NCBI GenBank assembly: GCA_007135795.1
Contig: SLIE01000169.1
Coordinates: 1 to 8,842, forward strand
DNA: 8,842 nucleotides
From: Desulfobacterales bacterium
GTDB lineage: Bacteria > Desulfobacterota > Desulfobacteria > Desulfobacterales > Desulfosalsimonadaceae
Direction of reading: 5' to 3'
The translations under genes were made by a program, and so were the position numbers. Below are positions 1-6,759 of this stretch, one piece after another (the first letter of the stretch is position 1; the number at the start of each line of letters is the position of its first letter). A model generated the notes under the pieces. That model was given only the letters and a program-made list of their open reading frames with translations, was not told the origin of the DNA and made no database searches.

Positions 1-2
1 CA

Positions 3-248
3 GGGGCCATCCGTCTGGCTCAGCTGGCAGATGCCGTCATCGTCCCTTTTTATACAAGCGCCGAAAAAGCATACTATTTTAACAGCTGGGACCGTTTCAT
101 GATTCCCAAACCGTTTTCCCGGGTGCTGCTGCGCTTCGGGGAAGTCTTTCCGGTACCGGAAACCCCCACTGCAGAATCCTTCGAACAAATACGTCTCGCG
201 CTTGAACGTGTCATGCTGCAAGCAATGCCGCCGGACCAACAATTCTAA
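3..248 (+). CDS. DUF374-family lysophospholipid acyltransferase-like protein, C-terminal part only
   Basis: Only the last 81 residues and the TAA stop are in the window; the gene begins upstream. The fragment reads GAIRLAQLADAVIVPFYTSA, then a segment with SWDRFMIPKPFSRV and a following GEVFPVP. The order 'A...G/A-A-x-I-V/I-P...W-D-R-F-x-I-P-K-P-F-S-R' is what I know from the C-terminal half of DUF374 proteins, inner-membrane-associated relatives of LpxL/PlsC acyltransferases that probably transfer acyl chains to a lipid precursor. The catalytic HxxxxD part would lie upstream and cannot be checked. The gene converges on wrbA, with 110 nt between the two stops. Family assignment is from remembered motifs, so the exact substrate is unknown. 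Confidence 0.72.
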   Translation, partial: GAIRLAQLADAVIVPFYTSAEKAYYFNSWDRFMIPKPFSRVLLRFGEVFPVPETPTAESFEQIRLALERVMLQAMPPDQQF

Positions 249-358
249 TTACAATTCTTCGCTTAAAAAATTAGTTTAATCAGATGATTATGCGCCACGG
301 ATGCACTGACGAAAAAAAACACGAGTTCGCCAGGCATCCGACAAGTTAACTCAATTCT

Positions 359-961
359 TCACGCAGACAGTTTTTTTGCGATTCCAGCCACATGCTCGCC
401 TTGAAAACGGGCGATTTTCAGTTCATTTTCAGATGGTTGACGACTGCCGTCCGTATTGGCAAGCGTACCTGCGCCATACGGTGACCCTCCGGTTATTTCG
501 TTCATGTTCAACAATTCCTCGCATGAATAGGGAACACCTACAACAACCATCCCCAAGTGAAACAACGTGCTGTGAAAGGATGTAATGGTGGTTTCCTGGC
601 CACCGTGCTGGGTAGCGGTTGAAGTAAAGACGCTGGCCACCTTGCCAATCAGTGCACCACTCAACCAAAGACTTCCGGTTTGATCGAGAAAATTTCGCAT
701 CTGGGCACACATGTTGCCGTAGCGGGTTGGCGCGCCAAAAATAATCGCATCATACTCCGGCAATTCCTCCACCGTTGCAAACGGTGCAGCCTGATCGAGC
801 TTGACCCCCGATTTGACTGCCACATCTTCGGGAATGAGTTCATGGACCCGCTTGATACTTACCTCGGTACCATCGATCCGTTTTACCCCTTCGGCAACCG
901 CCCCCGCCATTGTCTCGACATGTCCGTACATGCTGTAATATAAAACCAGAATCTTTGTCAT
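359..961 (-). CDS. wrbA: WrbA, FMN-dependent NAD(P)H:quinone oxidoreductase
   Basis: This 200-residue protein matches the usual length of WrbA (E. coli about 198). WrbA is a cytosolic flavodoxin-fold enzyme that binds FMN and reduces quinones by two electrons, avoiding semiquinone radicals. The FMN phosphate loop is at residues 9-16 (YSMYGHVE), the second FMN loop is PTRYGN at 78-83, the WrbA-type loop TQHGGQET is at 117-124 and GGSPYGAGT is at 158-166. The start is well supported: ATG preceded by GGGAGGTG (966-973) with a 4-nt gap. It stands alone: the upstream minus-strand gene ends 214 nt away, so it probably has its own promoter. A 10-bp palindrome overlaps the ribosome binding site. The family call is secure; the physiological quinone is not known. 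Confidence 0.95.
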   Translation of the reverse strand: MTKILVLYYSMYGHVETMAGAVAEGVKRIDGTEVSIKRVHELIPEDVAVKSGVKLDQAAPFATVEELPEYDAIIFGAPTRYGNMCAQMRNFLDQTGSLWLSGALIGKVASVFTSTATQHGGQETTITSFHSTLFHLGMVVVGVPYSCEELLNMNEITGGSPYGAGTLANTDGSRQPSENELKIARFQGEHVAGIAKKLSA

Positions 962-1175
962 GAAACACCTCCCGTACGGGTTAGTAAATCATCCTCATAA
1001 AGTGTGCGCCATTGTTACCGACGCATCAAACAAAATCATCCAAATAGTCAAGGCACTGCAAAATCATCGACAGATTCGCTTTACCAGGAAATACCTTCAA
1101 AAATCGTCATCCGTCTGTACCATCCTTAACTTTAAATCCAATACGATCCTTTCGCAAAAAATCCATTCCCTGTTG
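962..1175. other. Intergenic leader of wrbA
   Basis: This 214-nt gap separates the glycerophosphodiesterase stop from the wrbA start. On the minus strand it holds the wrbA ribosome binding site (966-973), the palindrome CCCGTACGGG (971-980), and a TTGACT hexamer (1046-1051) that could be a -35 box, although no good -10 hexamer sits at the right distance. I see no GC-rich hairpin with a T tract that would end the upstream gene. A plus-strand reading frame through this stretch has no family resemblance and no ribosome binding site. Confidence 0.4.
971..980. promoter_or_regulatory. 10-bp palindrome overlapping the wrbA ribosome binding site
   Basis: CCCGTACGGG is a perfect palindrome. Its left end shares three bases with the GGGAGGTG ribosome binding site of wrbA (966-973). 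It could be an operator half or a small structure that affects translation, but a 10-bp palindrome can also occur by chance. Confidence 0.25.
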
Positions 1176-2984
1176 CTAACTTCTCAACCAGTGCCGAAGC
1201 TTTACCAAAAAAAGAGACGGATTTGACAATGCCGCCCGCTCCTGGAGCAACTCCGTCAGCATCCCCGGATCATCGGTAATGATGCTATCCACGCCCATAT
1301 CGATAAACCGGGACATCTCCCTGCGATCATTAACTGTCCAGATATGAAGTTCGTGACCATGCCGGTGTGCATTCCGGATATCCTGACCAGTCGTAATGGC
1401 CGCGCGCAATGCCAACACATCCAGTATATCCCGGTCCGGTCTCCCAATGGCCGTGTGAACGAACAAAGCGGTGCGCAGTTCGGGCTCCAGACGTTTTACA
1501 TCTCTTAAAACACCTGGCTCCATGGCACCGATCAGTACGTCGTCGATAAATTCTTTTTCCTGCAAAAGCGTCACCACATTCCGGGTCAGATCCGGGGTCG
1601 CCGGACTGGGCTTGATTTCCAGGTACAGGCGGGCCTGCCCCTGGACCACATCGATGACCTCTTCAAGCGTGGGGATTCCAACCCCACTGAAACGGGGATG
1701 GAACCAATTGCCGGCGTCTATTTCTCGGACCTCTTCAAGCGTGAGTTCCCAAATGTTCCGGAAATCTCCCGCAATACGGCGCAAATCCCGGTCGTGCAGC
1801 AGCACAAGCGCACCATCCGCTGTTTCCCGAACATCGATCTCCACGTAATCGGCACCCTCTTCAAGTGCCAGTTCGATGGCCGGCATTGTATTTTCCGGAG
1901 CCATCATGGAACTGCCCCGATGGGCGACAATGGCGACGTCATCTTGAAAATCAAAAAAAGTATACAGGACAAAGACGGCCTGACTCACGGCGAAAATCAG
2001 GAGAATAACCTCAACACCCCAGGCCAGAGCGCCCGTGTGTGCCGGGGGGGTCTCGTTTTCCGATACGGGGGTGACCCCGGCGATGCTTTGATAGAGATGC
2101 TGGATAAACAGACTGTTTGCAGCATTTCCCAGGAAACTGAGCAGGACAGCCAGGATGATATACAGGATTAAATAAATCATCACCGCAGGAATTAAAATCA
2201 TGAAATTTTCCGGTACCCACCCCAGAAACCAGCTCCCCAGGGTGTCAAATATCACAATTAGCAGGGCAGGAATGAGTAGCACCATAAAAGCCATGGCCAA
2301 AATCAGGGCGGTAATTTTCCGAAACGAACCTTTGGTCAGTTGAGCACTTCTTTTAAGGGCTTCTTTGGGTGATTTTCTCTCCAGTAGCAGCACGGGAAAC
2401 GCCAGTACCCATCGCAAATACAGCCATCCATTGAAAAAGAGAATGCCTGCGACAAACGGCGCGCACACGATCAGGAAGACCCAGAAAACCCGTGGTGTTT
2501 CTGAAACCAGATAATAGGGATCATATGGCTTCAGCATAATCGACCAGGCGATCACTACGGCCAGTAGAAAAGGGGCGGCGATAAGCAAATGGGCCCCGAT
2601 TTGAAGCACAGATAGAAGAAGCAGGCGTGGCAATTTGCGAATTACCTGCCAAAGCGCCGTAATGGCAACACGGTAATGGCCATTTTCGGTTTCTGCGGCA
2701 ATAAGGATCATCCCGGCATGAATGACAAATATGAGAAGCAACCCCAGGCTGCCGCCAGTCAGTACCCATGCCACGCCCGTCGGAGACAAAAAAAAGCCCA
2801 GCATTTCCTCGGGGCTGATCAAGGGAATTCCTGTTCTGCTTAACACACGGGTCATAATCCAGGTGCTTATCGGCACCAATACGACTATGGCCAGGAGACT
2901 GACAAAAAAATGATAAATAAGAAGGGGACGAAAATTTCGGACCAGGGAATGGAAAATATGACGAATCGCAGCCTTGACTTGCAA
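1176..2984 (-). CDS. Membrane-anchored glycerophosphodiester phosphodiesterase (GDPD membrane domain plus GDPD catalytic domain)
   Basis: GDPD enzymes hydrolyse glycerophosphodiesters to sn-glycerol 3-phosphate and an alcohol. With the start chosen here the protein has 602 residues. Residues about 20-300 contain some six or seven hydrophobic segments of the GDPD membrane-domain type, another segment lies at about 318-342, and the catalytic TIM-barrel domain follows at about 350-585. Its key residues are present: HRG at 355-357, E382 and D384 in VEIDV, H397-D398, E456 in LEIKP, and HIWTVN near 547-552. I chose the TTG at 2982-2984 because AAGGA (2990-2994) lies 5 nt before it. The frame stays open to another TTG at 3072-3074, giving 632 residues, but that start has no ribosome binding site and lies inside an inverted-repeat element. 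Substrate and membrane side are not known. Confidence 0.88.
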   Translation of the reverse strand: MQVKAAIRHIFHSLVRNFRPLLIYHFFVSLLAIVVLVPISTWIMTRVLSRTGIPLISPEEMLGFFLSPTGVAWVLTGGSLGLLLIFVIHAGMILIAAETENGHYRVAITALWQVIRKLPRLLLLSVLQIGAHLLIAAPFLLAVVIAWSIMLKPYDPYYLVSETPRVFWVFLIVCAPFVAGILFFNGWLYLRWVLAFPVLLLERKSPKEALKRSAQLTKGSFRKITALILAMAFMVLLIPALLIVIFDTLGSWFLGWVPENFMILIPAVMIYLILYIILAVLLSFLGNAANSLFIQHLYQSIAGVTPVSENETPPAHTGALAWGVEVILLIFAVSQAVFVLYTFFDFQDDVAIVAHRGSSMMAPENTMPAIELALEEGADYVEIDVRETADGALVLLHDRDLRRIAGDFRNIWELTLEEVREIDAGNWFHPRFSGVGIPTLEEVIDVVQGQARLYLEIKPSPATPDLTRNVVTLLQEKEFIDDVLIGAMEPGVLRDVKRLEPELRTALFVHTAIGRPDRDILDVLALRAAITTGQDIRNAHRHGHELHIWTVNDRREMSRFIDMGVDSIITDDPGMLTELLQERAALSNPSLFLVKLRHWLRS

Positions 2985-2989
2985 ACGGA

Positions 2990-2994
2990 TCCTT
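2990..2994 (-). promoter_or_regulatory. Ribosome binding site deciding the glycerophosphodiesterase start
   Basis: On the minus strand AAGGA lies 5 nt before the TTG codon at 2982-2984. The other in-frame start, TTG at 3072-3074, has no purine-rich sequence at a useful distance. The shorter protein also begins directly with a short amphipathic stretch before FRPLL and the first membrane segment, which is where I would expect proteins of this family to begin. Confidence 0.6.
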
Positions 2995-3012
2995 TCTTCC
3001 TGAAATTTTAAA

Positions 3013-3118
3013 TTGATGGCGTTGTAAAAAGTCCCATCAACTTCGTTGGTGGAATTTGCATCACTTAAAGGCAAATCAACATCGTTACAGATTTTGCGGC
3101 TTTTTACGAGTGCATCAA
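3013..3118. repeat. 106-bp inverted-repeat element (MITE- or REP-like) with inner hairpins
   Basis: The two ends are inverted copies of a 21-bp motif: 3013-3033 read on plus, and 3098-3118 read on minus, agree at 16 of 21 positions with the pattern TTGATGNNNTNGTAAAAAG. Inside are two further inverted repeats: CCATCAAC-TTC-GTTGGTGG (3034-3052, one G-T wobble) and ATTTGC...GCAAAT (3054-3059 and 3071-3076). A lone copy of the end motif lies at 7763-7783. There is no open frame for a transposase, so this would be a non-autonomous element or a folded intergenic repeat. It lies between the stop of the metal ATPase and the start of the glycerophosphodiesterase. I did not find clear target-site duplications. 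The repeat structure is seen directly; mobility is inference. Confidence 0.6.
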
Positions 3119-3186
3119 ATGGTTATTTTAACTAGTTTAAAAAAAAATGATACAACAGTTTATTTTTATTATCAATAAAAGTATAC

Positions 3187-5340
3187 TTACAATGCGACAC
3201 GACGTAAAAGCTGCGCATTAATCGCTACGATCACCGTACTGGCGGACATCAAAATCGCACCGACTGCCGGGGCAAGCAATATTCCGGCCCATGCCAGGAC
3301 GCCCGCGGCAAGCGGTATGGCGACAATGTTGTAACCCGCCGCCCACCAGAGATTCTGCACCATCTTGCTGTAAGTGGCACGGCTCAGCGCCACGATTCGG
3401 GCCACATCCCGTGGATCGCTCCTTACCAGCACTACGTCTCCGGCCTCAACTGCAACATCCGTCCCCGCACCAATGGCAATCCCGATATCTGCCGTCACCA
3501 GTGCCGGGGCATCATTGACGCCATCGCCCACCATTGCCACCCGCTTGTTTTCGCGCTGCAGCGACTTCACCTTCTCGGCTTTGTCTTCCGGGAGGACTTC
3601 CGCAAATACCGTGTCAATACCCAGTTCCCGGGCCACACTGTCGGCCACCGCCTGGGAATCACCGGTAAGCATGGCGACAGCGATATTTTTTTCGTGAAGG
3701 CGTTTCACCGCTTCAAAAGACTCGGGGCGAATGGCGTCTGCAATGGCAAATACCGCCAGCACGCGATCCCCTTCAACAAGATAAACAGCGGCCTGACCCC
3801 GTTTCGAGAATTCGTCCGCTGCTTTTTGCACAGTGTCGGGCGGATCAATCTGAAGCTCACTGAGCAGTGCGGGTCCACCGACTTTCAGTTCCCGCCCCGC
3901 TACCGTGGCTTGCACGCCCCGTCCCGGAATGGCTTTAAAATCCTTTGCCCCCGACACTTCCAGTTCCATTTCACGGGCACTATTGAGCAAGGCCCGGGCA
4001 ATGGGATGCTCTGAATCATGTTCCACGGCCGCGGCCAACCCCAAGGCCTCATTTTCATCAATCTCGCTTCCCACGGCAGTTTCCACCACCCGGTGTTCCC
4101 CGAGTGTGAGTGTACCGGTTTTGTCGAAAATCACAACATCGATATTCCGCGCTTCTTCCAATCCCCGCCGGTCCCGCACGAGCAACCCGTTGCGCGCTCC
4201 CAGCGTCGTCGAAATGGCAATCACTAAAGGAATCGCCAATCCCAGGGCATGCGGGCAGGCAATAACGAGGACCGTCACCGTACGGGTTATGGTAAAATCC
4301 AGGCTCCTGCCAAACGCCAACCATCCCGCAAACGTCAATGCACCCGCCGCAATAGCCACCAGGGTCAGGAAAAAAGCGGCCCGGTCGGCAAGGTCCTGGG
4401 ATTTTGATCGAGACCCCTGCGCCTCCTCAACGAGTTTCATGATCCCGGCAAGGGCGGTTTCATCCCCGGTCTCCACCACTTCCACCCGAAGTGATCCCTG
4501 CCCGTTGATGGTGCCGGCAATCACTTTATCCCCCGGCTGTTTATCCACCGGGTTTGACTCTCCGGTGATCATGGCTTCATTGACAGCGCTTTTGCCCTCT
4601 TCGACAACCCCGTCAACCGGAATGCTTCCACCGGGACGAACCATGACGCGGTCCCCTTCCCGCAACTGATCGACCGGCACCTCTTCGGTACGGTCTCCCT
4701 CCAGAATTCTTTCCGCCATATCGGGAAGTAATTTGGCAAGCTCTTTTAATGCGCCCTGGGCCTGGAAAATGGAGCGCATCTCGATCCAGTGACCCAGCAG
4801 CATGATCGTCACCAGGGTGGACAATTCCCACCACAATGCATGGCCTTCAAAACCAAGCGTCACCGCGGCACTGTAGATAAATGCCACGCTGATGGCCAGC
4901 GCGATAAGGGTCATCATCCCCGGTACCCGGTCCGCCAATTCCCGAACCGCGCCCTTAAGAAAAACCGTTCCCCCATAAATAAAGACGATGGTGCCGAAAA
5001 TGGCGGGGATTAAATCAGAACCTGGAAATTCGGGTGCCTGGTACCCGAACCAGTCCTGGAGCATCGGTTCCCAGATGAGGGCCGGTATGGTCAGTATCAG
5101 GCAGACCACAAACCGGGTGCGAAACATCTCGACACTGTGACCGGCATGCTTGTCGTGGCCTTCATGCTGCTCATGGCCGGAATGTCCGGAACTTTTATCG
5201 CTTTCATTTTCCGATTGCCGACTGTGAACGGCATGATCGGGCTTTTTTCGGTTCCCGGATGCTGAACCCGGTGATCGGTCGCCATGACGGGTTTGCTCAT
5301 CGTGATTCGATCGATTCATAATACCTCGCATGGTTATCAT
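3187..5340 (-). CDS. copB: CPH-type P1B heavy-metal ATPase, CopB-like copper exporter
   Basis: This 717-residue inner-membrane P-type ATPase uses ATP to move a heavy metal, most likely copper or silver, out of the cytoplasm. Visible motifs are TGES (259-262, actuator), ACPH (361-364, ion site in the sixth helix), DKTGT (406-410, phosphorylated D406), EHP (444-446, nucleotide domain), TGDS (559-562) and GDGVND (605-610). The CPH motif together with GYN (669-671) and MSAST (698-702) places it in the P1B-3 (CopB) group rather than the CPC-type CopA group. There is no CxxC HMA domain. Instead a charged, His-rich tail carries ten histidines between 13 and 68, with one every third residue from 53 to 68. 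The ATG start overlaps the upstream stop as ATGA; codon 8 (ATG, 5317-5319) with CGAGGT just before it is a good alternative start. Confidence 0.92.
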   Translation of the reverse strand: MITMRGIMNRSNHDEQTRHGDRSPGSASGNRKKPDHAVHSRQSENESDKSSGHSGHEQHEGHDKHAGHSVEMFRTRFVVCLILTIPALIWEPMLQDWFGYQAPEFPGSDLIPAIFGTIVFIYGGTVFLKGAVRELADRVPGMMTLIALAISVAFIYSAAVTLGFEGHALWWELSTLVTIMLLGHWIEMRSIFQAQGALKELAKLLPDMAERILEGDRTEEVPVDQLREGDRVMVRPGGSIPVDGVVEEGKSAVNEAMITGESNPVDKQPGDKVIAGTINGQGSLRVEVVETGDETALAGIMKLVEEAQGSRSKSQDLADRAAFFLTLVAIAAGALTFAGWLAFGRSLDFTITRTVTVLVIACPHALGLAIPLVIAISTTLGARNGLLVRDRRGLEEARNIDVVIFDKTGTLTLGEHRVVETAVGSEIDENEALGLAAAVEHDSEHPIARALLNSAREMELEVSGAKDFKAIPGRGVQATVAGRELKVGGPALLSELQIDPPDTVQKAADEFSKRGQAAVYLVEGDRVLAVFAIADAIRPESFEAVKRLHEKNIAVAMLTGDSQAVADSVARELGIDTVFAEVLPEDKAEKVKSLQRENKRVAMVGDGVNDAPALVTADIGIAIGAGTDVAVEAGDVVLVRSDPRDVARIVALSRATYSKMVQNLWWAAGYNIVAIPLAAGVLAWAGILLAPAVGAILMSASTVIVAINAQLLRRVAL

Positions 5341-5627
5341 TTCTTGAATCGCGATTGTGCTTCCTTAATTCCCGTCTTTAACAATTCCCAGGAAGAATCA
5401 ACCCCCTCTCTGATCGATTTCCATGCTTCGCTGCCTGATTCGTTAATATCTGAGAGCTTTTTCCTGAGGTCGCACATTGTGCGTTCAAGCGATTCAATAT
5501 CCTTTTGAATTCTCAACCGGGCATCCGCATTGGCGTAATCTGCTTTTGCCCGTAACTTGTCAAGTTCCGCCTTTTTTATATCGAGTTGTGCTTTCATCTT
5601 TTTCAGGTACAATTTCTTGTCGACCAT
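5337..5627 (-). CDS. Small coiled-coil protein, resembling sll1863-type stress proteins
   Basis: The protein has 96 residues, is highly charged and is almost wholly helical by composition. It has no signal peptide and no membrane segment. Residues about 5-62 have a heptad-like pattern (LYLKKMKAQLDIKKAEL..., then IESLERTMCDLRKKL), followed by a SEAWKSIREGVDSSWELLKTGI stretch with two regularly placed tryptophans and a basic tail. This arrangement reminds me of small coiled-coil proteins annotated as the sll1863 stress-response family; the biochemical role is unknown. The frame is open further upstream, to 5687, but the ATG at 5625-5627 has AAGGGGA (5633-5639) 5 nt before it and avoids overlap with the dehydrogenase, so I chose it. 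The gene starts 37 nt after the dehydrogenase stop and its TGA overlaps the ATPase ATG, implying translational coupling. Confidence 0.82.
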   Translation of the reverse strand: MVDKKLYLKKMKAQLDIKKAELDKLRAKADYANADARLRIQKDIESLERTMCDLRKKLSDINESGSEAWKSIREGVDSSWELLKTGIKEAQSRFKK

Positions 5628-5664
5628 TTGATTCCCCTTTTGGTAAGCTTCTACAAAGCTCCTT

Positions 5665-6435
5665 TTATTGGGCCAGGTACCCGCCATCGATAATCAGTTC
5701 ACTACCGGTGACAAATTTGGACTCATCCGATGCGAGATATAACACCCCGTACGCAATGTCATCCGGCTCTCCCACATGCCCCACGGGATGAAGATTATCA
5801 ATTTTTTCCCGGAACGCTTCCAATCCTTCGGGTGAATTTTTCGCCAACTCCTCCACAAGCGGCGTCCAGATAAAAGCAGGGTGTACTGAATTGACCCTGA
5901 TCTTTTCTTTGGCATAAAGAATCGCGTCATTTTTACTCATTGCGCGGATAGCCCCTTTTGATGCATGATAAGGTGGCAAATCCGCCGCTCCGATGATACC
6001 GTAAATTGAAGACATGTTTATAATGCTGCCGCTACCATGTTTCTGCATGTGGGGAATTGCATGCTTGGTGCAAAAAAAGACGCCAGTCACATTCACACTG
6101 AAAAGTGACTCCCATTCTTCCCGGGTCAGTTCATGGGTCGGCTTGTTGGCCCCGGATATACCCGCATTGTTCACAAGTACGGATATTGGCCCGAACTCCC
6201 CGGATATTTCTGAAAAAACCTGTTGAACCGCATCTTCATCAGACGTGTCGAGGCGCCAGTATTTAGCGATACCGCCAAACGCTTCGATTTCACCAATCAC
6301 TTCCTGACCTTCTTTGTCCTTTATATCCGTTACGGCAACCTTCGCCCCTTCTCTGGCCAGCATTATGGCACTGGCCTTTCCGATTCCAAGAGATCCTCCG
6401 GTGACAACAACCACTTTACCTTCCACTCTTTTCAT
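5665..6435 (-). CDS. Short-chain dehydrogenase/reductase (classical SDR)
   Basis: This cytosolic NAD(P)-dependent oxidoreductase of 256 residues has the normal length of a classical SDR. It has the Rossmann cofactor motif TGGSLGIG (12-19), an acidic residue D37 after the second strand that favours NAD(H) over NADP(H), NNAG (89-92), N115, and the catalytic residues S143, Y156 and K160 (YHASK). The C-terminal DGG stretch is also typical. The closest general style is glucose 1-dehydrogenase or cyclopentanol dehydrogenase-like SDRs, but substrate cannot be read from the sequence. The ATG is preceded by AAGGGGG (6441-6447) with a 5-nt gap. It is the first gene of a tight minus-strand unit with the coiled-coil protein and the CopB-like ATPase, and its leader carries two inverted repeats. 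Confidence 0.93.
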   Translation of the reverse strand: MKRVEGKVVVVTGGSLGIGKASAIMLAREGAKVAVTDIKDKEGQEVIGEIEAFGGIAKYWRLDTSDEDAVQQVFSEISGEFGPISVLVNNAGISGANKPTHELTREEWESLFSVNVTGVFFCTKHAIPHMQKHGSGSIINMSSIYGIIGAADLPPYHASKGAIRAMSKNDAILYAKEKIRVNSVHPAFIWTPLVEELAKNSPEGLEAFREKIDNLHPVGHVGEPDDIAYGVLYLASDESKFVTGSELIIDGGYLAQ

Positions 6436-6445
6436 AACGGCCCCC

Positions 6446-6497
6446 TTGCAAATTCATTTTTGATTTTTGCAACTCTCCGGTTCACTGTCTAAACCGG
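6446..6497 (-). promoter_or_regulatory. Two inverted repeats in the leader of the dehydrogenase unit
   Basis: In mRNA sense the leader reads CCGGTT, 9 nt, AACCGG (6477-6497), then AGAG, then TTGCAAA, 13 nt, TTTGCAA (6446-6472). Both pairs of arms are perfect. The last arm directly adjoins and slightly overlaps the AAGGGGG ribosome binding site (6441-6447). Two stem-loops in this place could control translation or be a protein binding site. The structure is read by eye; its function is inference and it matches no riboswitch that I recognise. Confidence 0.4.
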
Positions 6498-6546
6498 ATG
6501 CTAAAATATGAAAAAGGTCTATTATGAATTTTCTTTTTAATCGAAT

Positions 6547-6575
6547 TTTATTCTGAAATGCGTACATGACAACAA
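6547..6575 (-). promoter_or_regulatory. Weak sigma70-like promoter candidate for the dehydrogenase unit
   Basis: On the minus strand TTGTTG (6570-6575) and AATAAA (6547-6552) are separated by 17 nt. The position, about 110 nt before the dehydrogenase start and upstream of both leader inverted repeats, is suitable. The hexamers are poor matches and the region is AT-rich, so chance agreement is likely. Confidence 0.22.
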
Positions 6576-6664
6576 TCTTTAACCTCAATAAGATCCCGAT
6601 CAGATTCCTTACGGATTAAATTATTGTAATATTGATATTTTAAATCAATCTCGAGAATTTTCCA

Positions 6665-6682
6665 CCAATTCAAATGAATTGG
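6665..6682. promoter_or_regulatory. 18-bp palindrome, operator candidate
   Basis: CCAATTCA-AA-TGAATTGG is a perfect inverted repeat with 8-bp arms. It lies between the START gene end and the dehydrogenase, about 230 nt upstream of the latter. There is no T tract on either side in the right direction, so it looks more like a binding site for a dimeric regulator than a terminator. No regulator gene is present in this window. Confidence 0.4.
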
Positions 6683-6759
6683 GTGCGGTAGTGATTTTAT
6701 TCCGGGCACATATAAATTGCTACAAGCGTGTGGATGGGACTCTTAACGAAACCGTCAAT

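Noticed and set aside
298..340. Inverted repeat CGGATGC...GCATCCG as a terminator between the convergent DUF374 and wrbA genes
   Set aside because: The arms are perfect but only 7 bp, with a 29-nt loop and no T tract after either arm.
960..1226. Plus-strand frame of 88 codons upstream of wrbA
   Set aside because: No ribosome binding site, no recognisable pattern, and it overlaps the ends of two real genes.
1471..2171. Two overlapping plus-strand open frames
   Set aside because: They are shadows of the glycerophosphodiesterase, which has all its catalytic motifs on the other strand.
3125..3180. AT-only inverted repeats TTTTAA-CTAGT-TTAAAA (3125-3141) and TTTTATT-ATC-AATAAAA (3164-3180) after the metal ATPase stop
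   Set aside because: On the minus strand a nine-T run follows at about 3138-3146, but it is far from the second hairpin and both stems are pure AT, so I do not call an intrinsic terminator.
3905..4669. Long plus-strand open frame of 254 codons
   Set aside because: Antisense shadow of the metal ATPase; Ser/Thr/Arg/Pro-rich translation without recognisable domains.
5628..5687. Longer N-terminus of the coiled-coil protein (20 extra residues)
   Set aside because: It would overlap the dehydrogenase end and lacks a ribosome binding site, while the internal ATG has AAGGGGA at 5 nt.
6454..6567. Possible 37-residue leader peptide on the minus strand before the dehydrogenase
   Set aside because: ATG at 6565-6567 and TGA at 6454-6456 fit an upstream small gene, but the only GAGG is about 14 nt before the ATG and the peptide has no regulatory codon run.
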